DNA of 64,000 nt from Ancylostoma caninum (lineage: Eukaryota; Nematoda; Chromadorea; Rhabditida; Ancylostomatidae), in NCBI GenBank assembly GCA_037903475.1, contig JBAJFG010000290.1:620001-684000 (forward strand), read 5' to 3'. The notes under the pieces were generated by a model. That model was not told the origin of the DNA. It searched no databases and was given only the letters and a program-made list of their open reading frames with translations. The position numbers and the translations under genes were made by a program. Below, in pieces: positions 30,510-41,900 of the stretch (position 1 is its first letter; each line of letters opens with the position of its first letter).

Positions 30510-31010
30510 ATGCCCCGAGGTCCCGCCTTAGAATCGTTTTCTGTGACTTTCAGTTGAAAAGAATCTCCAGGAGTTCCTGGTCACAATAGTATATGTAAAT
30601 CCATGCAAGCTTCGAAAACCCCCTTTTTGAGCACAATATTTCGAGGAGCTAGTGGGCGAAGCCAGGGCGTGACTACGGGGTTTCCACATTATATACCCCT
30701 GTGCAGGTCACAAATGAAGTGCACTTCCTCTCCTATTAGGACATGGATGATGAGAAATTCTCACGACGAGTACAAATTTCCCCAGGAGGTGCACTCCCGG
30801 GAGCGCATTGTTCAGAAATCTCGTCCTTTCACCTTGATCCAGCCCACAACCTCCTCAGCAGTTGGGGCTCAAGAGCGGTTTCTTCGGCAGTTTTGTACAG
30901 AATCACGCACATAAACGTGATTAGCTCCTGGAAATTCTTTCCATATGTCATTCTCGAAAACCATTCTGTTTCGGGATGGTGCCTTTAGAAGCAGTGTCCC
31001 ATTTTTCTTT
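30510..31010. repeat. Interspersed repeat family H, copy 3
   Basis: Shares GAGCGGTTTCTTCGGCAGTT, TACAGAATCACG and TCCTGGAAATTCTTTCCATA with 5225-5310. It also has GAGCACAATATTTCGAGGAG followed by GGGCGAAGCCAGGGCGTG, inverted relative to copy 1. Small open frames over it are not genes. Confidence 0.5.
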
Positions 31011-31675
31011 TATTGAGGTGTTAGAGATGTTAGAATCTGCTAAACTTTTTTGCTGACAAGGGTGGTCGCAGAAATCTCCACTGGTCCTGAAAATCGCTCT
31101 AAGGGCATAATTAACTACGGACCACGTAAGCACATTTTATTTTTATTTATTTATTACGCTGTTTAAGACTGATGTTACAGAACAATGATGCAGCAACGCT
31201 AATAATTAAACAATAATTCTCAGGATACTTCGGTATTTCAATAGATGAAAATGGTTGAAACATGGACGAAGCTGTGAAGTGTCTTAGTCCGAGTTAAGTA
31301 TAGTCGCTGTTGCCATACGTTTGAAGGATAAGATGCAGGAACAGTTACAACTCTAACAACAACTAGCCTTACCCCACTTAAGGTATCTCAGGCCTCATAC
31401 AGTGTTATGGGCCATATAAATGGTAGATCAAATAGATCAGATGTTTCCTTAGTTGCCCGAGAATGCCGCACTTTTGACGTATATCCCTGAAAAGTGCGAA
31501 ATAATCCCACACTTTTCACGTGTATCCCTGAGAAGTCCGAAACAACCGCAAGCTCCCATTGGATGCCAAGATTTAAGATTTACATAATTTCTTGTAGCTA
31601 TTTGTCATCTCTTGGTAATTTTCTAGATCTTCCTTTTACGTGAAAATTTTCGTCAGACGCAGTGGAGGACGACCA
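31011..31675. other. Intergenic, nothing recognised
   Basis: AT-rich. Two related units with CGCACTTTTGACGTATATCC and CACACTTTTCACGTGTATCC at about 31460-31530 form a short imperfect tandem duplication. Confidence 0.4.
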
Positions 31676-32250
31676 TAAAGGCAGTGTCCAGACACAAATT
31701 TCGATACTTCATTTCTGTCATCCTGTTACTCTACTCGACGAGCAGATTGCAACTGTGTAGGTTTTACCCGCAGAAACCTTGAAATATATGGTTTTTAGGA
31801 GGTTGAAAGTTACGATATGGACGAGTTGTCCGGTGCAAAATGAAATGGATGCGATAAGGCTTTTCGAACTCTCAAACTTTTGGACAAACCAGCTAAATAT
31901 TGCTATAGATGATCCCAAGGGAAATCTTCTTGATTGCTTTTTGCTTTTTTTCCATTAGTATTCCTACTAGTGAACATTTTTTTCCGAAATTTGGCGCGAA
32001 ATTCTGGATTGATGCTGATTAAAACCTGTCAAATTTAACAATGCATGTTCAACAAGTTAGCACATGTAGGTGTGAGTTCCATCCGCAGCATAACAGAATA
32101 GAGAGGGACCAGACTGTTAGACAGTAAAACATGTCTTTACAGTCTTAGGCATGACTTAACATGTTTTCACGAAATCTCCGAAGAGGCGGAGCGGGCACAG
32201 GACCGGCTTTGGGTACCAGTAGTGAAGATTCTGCCTGGACACTGCCTTTA
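31676..32250. mobile_element. TIR element with TAAAGGCAGTGTCCAG ends
   Basis: TAAAGGCAGTGTCCAGACAC at the left is inverted as GCCTGGACACTGCCTTTA at the right, around 575 bp. No transposase frame. The terminus is related to that of the 5670-6090 element. Confidence 0.65.
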
Positions 32251-33064
32251 AGATTACTCTCGGGAAACCGTGCGAGTTTCATTTTCGGCAAAGCGCACCC
32301 CTGCTACCAAATTGATTCCAGGTGAGAGCAGGTGCTACGAGTTCCGTTTTTGGTACTTTAGCGGTGAACAGATTATTTACTTGTTTAGTCGTCGTAAGCA
32401 TCAACATGTTTGAACTCTTTCATGCTTCTCCGTACATAATACAGCTGTTAGGTAAAGCGTACGGTGATTAAGTTGTATCCTCAATTAAAAAAGGACGCCC
32501 TCAGCATCGTCAGACTAAAAATTTCTGAGGACTTTAGACGCAGCTTTTTTCTCCGGAACAAATTGTTCCTCAGACAATGAGATAATCCACTCAATTACTG
32601 GCCGTTTTAAACGATAAATTTTTTTGTTGGATGACGCCGTCGGCTCTTCTATGGCTCACAACTAATTCCATTGGAAGCGGAAATGTCTGCTTTAATTAAA
32701 TCGAGTAGTATTAGAGAAGAGAGCCGCTAATTAAATGATTGGCGCTAATTAACACCAGATAATGGTGTCGCCTGGCATGTGTGCGTGCATGTGTCCGTGC
32801 TAATTAGAACACATTAGTATGCGGAAATTCACATTACTGCTTCATTTCCGAGTGATCGTGGGAATTTCGCACAGCACTTGCTGATTACGTGCTGCTGTTC
32901 AGCTGTTTCAGAACCATAAACCATACACCATACATACAGACAACTGCTTCACCTTTCACATCTATTACTTCCTTTTTTTGTTTCTTCCTATCCTTTATTT
33001 TTTTCGAAATTTTGCTGTAATTCGCCATAATCAGGCTTGTAATACAATTATCTTATAATTTACT
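32251..33064. other. Intergenic between the convergent genes
   Basis: AT-rich, with TTAATTA-containing stretches at 32690-32760. No gene recognised. Confidence 0.4.
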
Positions 33065-34435
33065 ATTTATTTGATACCGCAATTCGGAAGAAAAAAAAAC
33101 AATGAAGAAAAAACATCAGTGGCGAAACGCAAAGAAAATGATGATGATTTTAGGGCATGTGACTCATCTCTCAAAAATAACAAGAGGGGACTCCAAAGAG
33201 GGCGTGGGAATGATACAACCATCAGTGACAAATACAAGATGAGAAAACAATTGATCAATAATAATAAACAAGAAGATTTTCACACAGACAAAATGACAAC
33301 ATTTTTAATGCGACAGTATGAGCTTCATAGGTAGTGAGGAAGAATGGTACGGGGAGAACAGCAGCGTGAAAAAAAAGCGCGCTGTTGTACGCTGTTGGAG
33401 GAAGTTAGGGGTTAGGGGGGCGGAGATGGCCCTACATGAGGAGGACTGAAAAAATAATACAACAATCTTTTTTTTTTGCTTGCAAACATTGCAATACCAG
33501 TCGAGATTAGCTGTTACGAGATGACGATGTACGACAACAATTTGTGAATGGGACGGGCGGGGCGGGGGTAGGGGCGAGGTCGAGTACCACACTCTGCTGA
33601 ACAACAGCACAAACCGGGACCAATATAATAGAACAGACATATAGAGCGACTCTCTGAGATAATATTCAGCGCATTTATAGCGATGAAAGAACAACGCATG
33701 ATGATAACTGACTACTGTACAAACCATTTGGTTGCATGGAGGGGAGGGATGATGGGGATGAAAGAGAAATTGAGAGAGAGAGAGAGACAGGAACAGTGCA
33801 ACGTGCGGAATCGATGACACAGAAGCGGAGGAGCGCTGGAGAAAGGATATCATGGACATGCTGACATGTGAAACAATGTCAGTGAAAACATAGACGATGA
33901 CCCCTACAGCAAAACCCATTCGAACAACGATGACAGTGGAAAAGCAGAGATGAAAAATGATGAAATTTCAGATACAAAAAATAAAAACAACAAGTAGGAA
34001 GAGAGGATGATGACGAGGAAAGGACAGCGATGACGGCGAGGATGAACGGAGGAAGATTGCAAACAACCCGTGACAACCCGCAGGGCATAGGAGGGATGAG
34101 AAGGGTGGGATGACTTTTTGAATGAGTATAGTGAAGGGGTAAAATTACTTGTGGTACGTTAGGCAGTGAGTGGCGATATGAACTATGACCGTTTCGGTGC
34201 TCTGGCCAGTAAATGGGGTGGAATTAGCTGCATTTGGACAACTTCAACATGGTTGATGCGTACTATTCGAGCTAAATATGCTGCGATTGTAAATGCCAGT
34301 ACACCAAAAGATACCACGAAAAGTCGCGGCAGTACCTCAACTACTTAGCTAGTTAGGTCACCTACAATCAAACTACTTGCCATAGTCACTCGCCAGCTCG
34401 CTACCCAACGAACCACTGTCTAATACACAATCCAA
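33065..34435 (-). terminator. Probable 3'UTR and polyadenylation region of the AUTS2-like gene
   Basis: Downstream of the minus-strand stop codon (34436-34438) lies 1.4 kb of purine-biased sequence on the + strand with no supported gene. The nearest minus-strand AATAAA motifs are at 33066-33071 and 32994-32999. A (GA)n microsatellite lies near 33772-33786. The position of the mRNA end is inferred only. Confidence 0.35.
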
Positions 34436-34689
34436 CTACCGACCATTCGGAATGACATCGGTTCCGTCACGTTTCATCTGGCTCAACTGCTGCAAACCTG
34501 CCGCAAACGGCTTGCCGTACGGTGTAGCAGCGCCGAGTCCTTGCAACCCGAGCAACGCCGGGTTGAACAGCGATGACTGCGACGTTGGCGCCGCGCCCAT
34601 GGACGCATGTTGGGCGGCAGCAAGGCCAGCAAGTCCAGGCGGAAGTCCGGCGGCGCCAGCAAAACCAGGCGGCAACCGTTGTTGTTGCT

Positions 34690-34720
<31 letters not shown>

Positions 34721-35923
34721 TGCTGCAGCGGCTGCAGCAGCTGCCTGTTGAGCACTCAACAACGCCTCGATGCCACCACGTCCAGCAGCCGCCGCTGATG
34801 ACTGGCTGTACAACCGGAGCAGAGCTTCTCGAGGATCAACAGCACCAGTCTGCTGCTGTTGTGCTGCTTGAGCTTGAGCAGCTTGTTGTTGCTGTGCTTG
34901 AGCTTGGGCCTGTGCGAGCAACAGACTTTGTTGCTGTTGTTGTTGTTGCTGCTGTTCCATATGAGCACGATAGATGCCGAGATCGAGTTGAGATGGTTGA
35001 CCTGGTGTCGCTTGAGCAGAGTGCGGTTGAACCACAGCTGCTGCTAGCGCTGCCCGTGCAGGATCAAGTTGTTGCAGCTGAAATTCACGGAGTGAATTTG
35101 TGGATCTTCTTGCCGAGTCGAGCAGTGCACCTACCATTTGAAGCTGCAAAAGTTGAGCCGGATTCAGGAGCATATGGCCGGTAGCACCGCTGAGTCCAGG
35201 GGGAAGGTTAGAGGCGGACTGACTTCGAGCCAGTTGAGCAGCCTAGAATGAAGCATGGTTGAAGTGGACTGATGCTAGGTTTATAATAAACGAAAAAAAA
35301 ACAAAAAAAAAAGAAAAGAAAACAAGCTAGCAAATCCTACCTGTTGCTGTTGCAACTGTGCTTGTTGCTGTTGTTGCGCTTGCAATTCTCGCTGCTCCCG
35401 TTCTCGCTGTGCTTGAGCGGCAGCTGCGGCAGCGACCGCGGCCTGTTGTTGTTGTTGCTGTTGTTGTTGCAACTGTTGTTGTTGTTGCAGGAGCTGTTGC
35501 TGGTGTTGTTGCTGCATTTGTTGCATCAACGCTTGCAACATCGCCTGTTGTGCCGCGGCAGCGTCACTCGTGCCATTCGTCAGGGATCCGGCTGCTGGCG
35601 CAGGAGCCGCTAAGGACAGACCGGCAGGGCCAAGGGACGCTAAACCAGGTGGTAACCCAAGTCCAGCTGGTTGTTGTGGTGTCCGTGGCATAGCCGAAGG
35701 TGGCCGTTGCGGGGTCATCTGAGGCTGGGGCGGTTTTGGTGTCGCACTGAAATTGTGGAAATTTGAAATTCTGGATAAATCCTATGCGTTTGAAGCAAGT
35801 TGTGACTGTAACACTCACGCAGCTACTCGCCGAGCTTCTTGCAGCGCTGACAACATCTGTGGATTATTCGACAACGCCAACGTTTGCAGAGCTTGGGGAG
35901 GCAGACCAGCTAACGACGGGAAT
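34436..35923 (-). CDS. AUTS2: AUTS2-like exons 6-8: Gln/Ala-rich C-terminal half
   Basis: Exon 6 (35923-35819): FPSLAGLPPQALQTLALSNN and LQEARRVAA. Exon 7 (35746-35341): TPKPPQPQMTPQRPPSAMPR, repeats of LPPGLASLG type, then long Gln runs and an Ala run. Exon 8 (35242-34436): AAQLARSQSASNLPPGLSGA, more Gln/Ala runs including a 14-Gln tract near 34680-34721, ending KRDGTDVIPNGR. It is likely disordered and aggregation-prone. Opposite-strand Leu/Val/Cys-rich frames are the complement of these tracts. Confidence 0.8.
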
Positions 35924-38900
35924 CTGAAAAAAGAAAAAACGTTGCTTGGATATACGAATATACGACCTATCACATAAATTTTCGTCGACATATGCCACAT
36001 TAACTTCTGAATGACGTCCGTCACTCGTTTTATGATGGCCCATTGTATGATTTATAAACCACTCACTCACTATGTGTACCCACCCACCTACGCTCGACTT
36101 CTTTGTTTGACATATACTTGCTACTGTTTACCGATCTCGTGTGGTGGCGGAACAAACGGCGGCTCGCAACATCGAAAGACTTTGTAAATATTTGCACTCT
36201 AATCTATCCTTTCTAACCTCTTCAAATACTTCAAAGAAGTGGATCAACGCGTCCATCTCCGGCTTGGCCTTTCCTACCATGTTATAAAACCCACTACACG
36301 TCCCGTAATCAGATAGCAGATTGTAAATTGACACTGGAGCCAAAACGCCTTATAGGACGCACACAAACTTGTAATTTAATCCGTAAGGGGATCGCTTTCC
36401 ATTAAAGGACAAGGGAATATTCCGCATTCTGACGCAGCGAAACCGCCTTAGACGGTTTCCATCACGGGATTGATGAGAATAATCAGGGCTTAATCACTTA
36501 CAGACTAGCTGAAAAGCCCACAAAGTCAGCTATACAGCAATTTATACAAGATGCATGCGTTTGATGTGCGTGCGTCAACATGATGGGGCCCAGTCGCGAC
36601 TCTGACGCAGCTCAGACGCAAGCGTTTGCGGCTTCGCGGAAAGCGCACTCTTTTCATTGTCTATGTACATGCAGCGTTGATCGGTTTTCACAGAAAATGA
36701 TTTTCAAATGGATGCGTGCGTTTGACGCGCTATTGACGCACGAACCTAAGTAGTACAAATCGCCTTTATGTCGGAAATTGTCGTGAGCAAGAATCAAGAA
36801 GAATATCCCGCAATGAGAAGAAAAACCTCGAGTTATATGGTAATTTATACTAGCTGCATGCGTAACTCGCGCGTCAGAGGCGCGCATTTGTTTGCGTGGG
36901 ATTTTTCATGAAGACCGCTCAATGATACATGTAATTCCTCAATGAAAATGACGCGCTACCCCCCCCCCCCCCCTCGAGGCCGTGAACGCGTTCGCCTGAG
37001 CTGCATCAGCGGTGCGACTGACCCTATTCTTCATCACATAGACGCACGCGCGTCAAACGCATGCATCTACTATAAACTGCCCTATAGCTAAGCTAAGCTT
37101 TTTACCTTGTTTTTAAGTGATGTAGCCCTGATTATTCCTATCAGTTTTGTGACAGAACCCGTGACAGATGCATGCGCGTCAAACGCATGCACCTGGTATA
37201 AAATGTCCATGAATTATTATTTTTGTACAAGACAAATCTGCACGTGTATGCTCGGAAAAAGATGTAAATTCCTTCCTAACCATGAACTAGTTCAATATGA
37301 AATAAAAAAGAAAAAAATGAGGAATCAGAACTAACCCAGTGGGGGCTGCAGACGACGTCGACGGCAAGCAGTGTGGCGGTTGTGGAGCAGCGCCTCGTGC
37401 TGCCATTGCCGCATGTTGCATAGCGATCTGTGCAGCAGCCGATGTGGCGTCAGCCGTGACGGAAGACGTCGCCTGCGACGTGCTGGCGACAGCGGCCACA
37501 GACGGCGGAGCAGCAGCGGCGACACGAGCACGTTGTTCAGCGGCAGCGGCGGCGACAGCGATTTGCTTGTCCTTTTGCTGTTGTGACTGTCGGTAAGCGG
37601 CAATGTCATGCGCGATCTTCACATGCATTCCACACCATCGTCCAGGTTTCTGGAATGGAAACACTCGACTACATCCTAGTAACGTAATATTTCACCTACG
37701 CAGTTATAAGCTATTACAGTAGTCCTATTACTAGGATCCCCCCAGATCCTGCTATAATATTATAATCATGCAGCGATAAAGCGATGCCATAAATAATTAT
37801 ATGTTGGTCTGCACGCAATCACATCCAGGGCGGAAATTTCGAGGATAACAGCCTCAATACTACCTCCTCCTGAATGTAGGAGGTAGTATTGGTGCGAGCA
37901 GCGTTTAATGGGCTGAAATAGCGGCAGGTGCTAGTCGTTGATAAGGAATGCTTTGTAGCTGCAGGCAGCGCACGCATTAATAATTCGCCGTTCATTTAAC
38001 ATGCGCACTCATGTGGATTATGCATGAGTCGTTATGCATGAGCAAGTGGCGTAGCCGACTACTGCAAATGACGCACACACACAGACACACACACATCCGC
38101 CTATGGAAAAACAAGTCCAAATTGGAAAACACATAAAAAATAGCTGAAAACTGCTGAATAACTTACCCTAGGTGCTAATGACGGCGGCGGTTGCGGGACA
38201 ATCGGCCGTCCCAGAAGTGCAGCACCAGCCAATTGTGGTCCGAGTGCAGCGTTTGCCGGGAACGGTAGGGATGCAGCGCTTGGTGCCAATCCTGTTGGCG
38301 GCAGCACTGGGTTTCCACTTGCCGCTGCAGCAGCCAGGGCGGCTTGCTGCAGTTGAAGAGCTTGTTGTTGATGTTGTTGCTGCTGCTGAAATGTACTAAC
38401 ATTTCCACTGGATAGAAAAACTCTGAGAAATGTCTGGCAAAATGCCAACGAGCGACTGTTTTACTGTCAACGACGACGTGTTTTGCAGTTTGTAAATGCA
38501 AAAGACACAGGGGCGTATGGATAAAATGCCGCAAGACATTTGCTTCCCTTTCTTGTACTGGATGCTCAAATGGGAAAAGTACAAACTCGTGGTAACTTTA
38601 CTGCTTAACAGAATCTGCTCCAAATGTCACCAGTCACCACTCAAAGCCCTCGAACGTCGCCACCATTACGTAGACGACGTGTGAGACGATTTGTTTGTTG
38701 GTCAATACTGACGGACGTTCGTGTCAGAGTGTGTAAACACGGGCACGATGAAATAACCACCAGCACCACCATCACCACAGCGCCATTGCTTTGCCAACAT
38801 TTACGACATCGATATATTCATCGATGACATGCAAATCAAATGCTTGGTTCCGTCACAACACGTGAATATGTACGATTTCGTAGTCGTGCCCAAAATAGAC

Positions 38901-41900
38901 ACCGTCTACGCTTGTTGTTCAAAACATCCTACACTCTGTATGTGTTCATTGAACATGGAAACTTCCATGAATACTTCCAGGTGAGCAGAAGAGCCTGAGC
39001 TTGGATGCATCATTAAGACGACCCAGGGTAAACTTGTGGACGTCCGTATTAACGATGGACAAATCTGCGGTGTATTAACACATTCACCCTGGGTAATCTC
39101 AATGATGCTCGCGGCCCCTGGAATGGGCACATTAAAAAACCATGAAGAAACCCACACAAGATGTTTACCCCTCGATTCCAGGGGCCGCGTTATTAAGATT
39201 ACCCAAGGCAAACGTGTTATCACCACAAGTTTACCCGTCGTTGATACGGGCGTCAACACGTTTACCCCGGGTATTCTCAATGTCTTCAGGCCCACTCAGG
39301 AAACCTAGAAACCGTGTATTGCATGAGATTGAAAGATGCAAATCTCAGGATTAAAAGATATGTGCTCGTGCAAAACACGTTTTCTAAAATCATTAGTTCT
39401 ATACCAGCAATGGTCAAATCCATGCAAAACCTATGCATATCCATGCAGAACCCATGCGTTTGAAAATCCGATGCAAATTCAATGCAGAACACACGAAAAA
39501 AATCAGGACTTTCTCAATTCCATGTAGGCATAGGCAACCTTTGCATAGGCATGCGTAGGTTTTGCATGGATTTGATCATTGCTGGTATAGAGCTATTGAT
39601 TAAAAAAAAACGTGTTCTGAGCATGCATGTCTCAATCATGGGGATTGCATCTTTCAATCTCACACAAAACGCGGTTTTTAGGTTTCTTGAGCAGCATATA
39701 TGTATCTTGCAATATAATCAAACCATGCGCTCCACAAAAAATCCGTGATGTTTGTTTCCTTGTTCTCAAGTGGTGGTGTCACATTATTTGTTCTTCATCT
39801 TATAGTTGTGTTGAAGTGCACTATTGTAAAGTCATATGGTGGCGCTGTTCATCTGACTGTTAAACAAGCACGACATTTTTTCCACTCTTTTTGTATTGTT
39901 CAATAATGTTTTGTTCAATGTATCGTCAAACAAATACAGCATTGTTCATTGTTTGAATAAAAGTTTTACGAAAACTTCCAATTATTGACACAACAGCTTT
40001 CAAGTATGCAATTCGGCCTGCATTGTAAAAGCTCGGGAAGTAGTGTGGTCGACGAAGTCTCGTTTGTTAGTTTGGAAACATTTTTGACAGTTTTAACAAG
40101 GAAATTTTGCGAAAAAGGATACGAGTATGACACGTGCGAATATGACTGCGACTGCTCTGAGGTCCCATGCATCATTACCCAGGGTAAACGGGTTGACACC
40201 TCACAAGCTCATGGTTGACATGGGCGCCAGCACGTATACCCCGGGTAATCTCATCCAGGCTCTGACCTGCAGGTGTGGGTAGGGCTCGCTCTTGTAAGCA
40301 GTGACTTTCTTTCTTGTAAGCAGTGACTTTCTGATGGTATCCGGAATGCCTTTGTTGTGTTTAGCTGTACATTTTGCAGAACGCATCCCGAAACATGCAC
40401 TACTTGTAAATTCGCCGAACAAGCCGATTTTTAACGTTCGTTGACTGTGCAAAAATGTTTTCAAACTCCCTCATGTGACTCGTTTTCCATTCGTGGCCAG
40501 AGAGGGCGCTCTTTAGAGCTGCTTCCTCCCCACCTCAGCTCCTCATCTGATTACTCCACTAATCCCTCAGCTCAGCAGCTCGGCCCGTCTCTGCGCTCGT
40601 TCCACTTCCCTCATGGGGTTATGTCTGCAGCAGTCATCCGCTCACTCCCTCATTGCGTTGAGTGCCCCCCTCAGCCGCCTCCTCAATGAGGCCAAATACA
40701 TGACGCACATACACAATTCTAGTGCGTGTTATTCTGCGGTCGAGTATCGCCAGTGAAAGGCCTCGACGTGCAGTGTCTAGCAAGACAGCGACATAAAAAA
40801 TTCTCGTCTTGTGCATGAACGCTGCAAAAAGGCGACCTTTTGTAGGAAAATATTTGTGGAGACGAAAGTGAAGGAAGATAAGAAGACGAGACAAAGATAC
40901 CACGTCGCAACGACTTTTTCCAGGGAAGAATTCCACATCATTGTGGGTGTCAACAAAGGCAGTTGCTGAATTCCTGGGTATACAACCATGACAATAGTGA
41001 ATTTGCAAAATACAGAATTTCTTTCAGAGGAGCCAAGGGGTTACCTCACATACTACAAGTTTAAGGTCATCAACCCTCACTTGTTACCCCACTTCTTGCA
41101 GAAAGTGCTGCAGAAATCACCCCTTGGACACGGAAACTTCCCTCTCCATGTGTCCTTGCGGAAGACGAAAGTCCAACCAACCACCCCGTCGTTCTCGTGT
41201 GTGCGGTTCGCGTCTGCGTCTCTGCACATGTCAGATGACCACGTCAAAAACGCGCGGCCGCAATCAAACCGGCTTATCGCTCGCATCAGCTGGCGGCTGC
41301 TGCTGCCGCTGCGCTGCTGCGAATCGACGTCATCGCCGAGTAGCGACAAAGATCACTCGACGAGTATCGATAGTGAGTCGCATGCAACTCACTTACGGGC
41401 TATACATCCAGAATTACTGCATGAGGAGCCGTAGGAACATAGAATGTGCTGCTTTCAAGCCAGCTGTATTGAACAAGCCTTCAAATTAATTCCTACAGCA
41501 GATCCAAAGCTCCTGGTGCAAGCCCCTGCATCCGCTATGACAGTTTTTGCTGTGTAATTTAGCAAAGCCATGCGGGTGCCGGTCCCCGGCAGGAGCACTT
41601 GGAATAAAATAGCAGGCAGGGCAATGAGCACAGGCCCCGCTGCAGCCAGCCAGCCAGCCAGCCATCCAGGCACAGCAGCTCATTCGTGCGTCTACGGCCG
41701 ATTGCATTTGCATGGAAAATGAACACAGCCTCGCCATAAACAACCTATTCGTCATGCACGCACACACCCACAAACACATTCACCCCCCCGCAAACGGCAC
41801 CTCATAGAAAGACGATGAGATATGGATGGCTGGGTGGTCAGGCTGGGTAAATCTTTGGTTTTTCGTTGGGTTAGCGAAGATTTGGGTTACTTCAAAGGTT

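Larger units (their letters stand above)
35924..37335. other. AUTS2-like intron 5
   Basis: 1.4 kb. It holds three family A MITE copies in a cluster (36533-37212). The 36128-36343 minus-strand frame has no family match and is not joined in phase to the gene. Confidence 0.5.

Noticed and set aside
34452..35693. Plus-strand Leu/Val/Cys/Ala-rich frames up to 203 codons
   Set aside because: They are the complement of the CAA/CAG and GCA-type tracts of the AUTS2-like exons, which have matching splice phases on the minus strand.
41230..41420. Candidate extra AUTS2-like exon in intron 3
   Set aside because: Open minus-strand frame, but no acceptor/donor pair in phase 0 to fit between exons 3 and 4, and no AUTS2 similarity.
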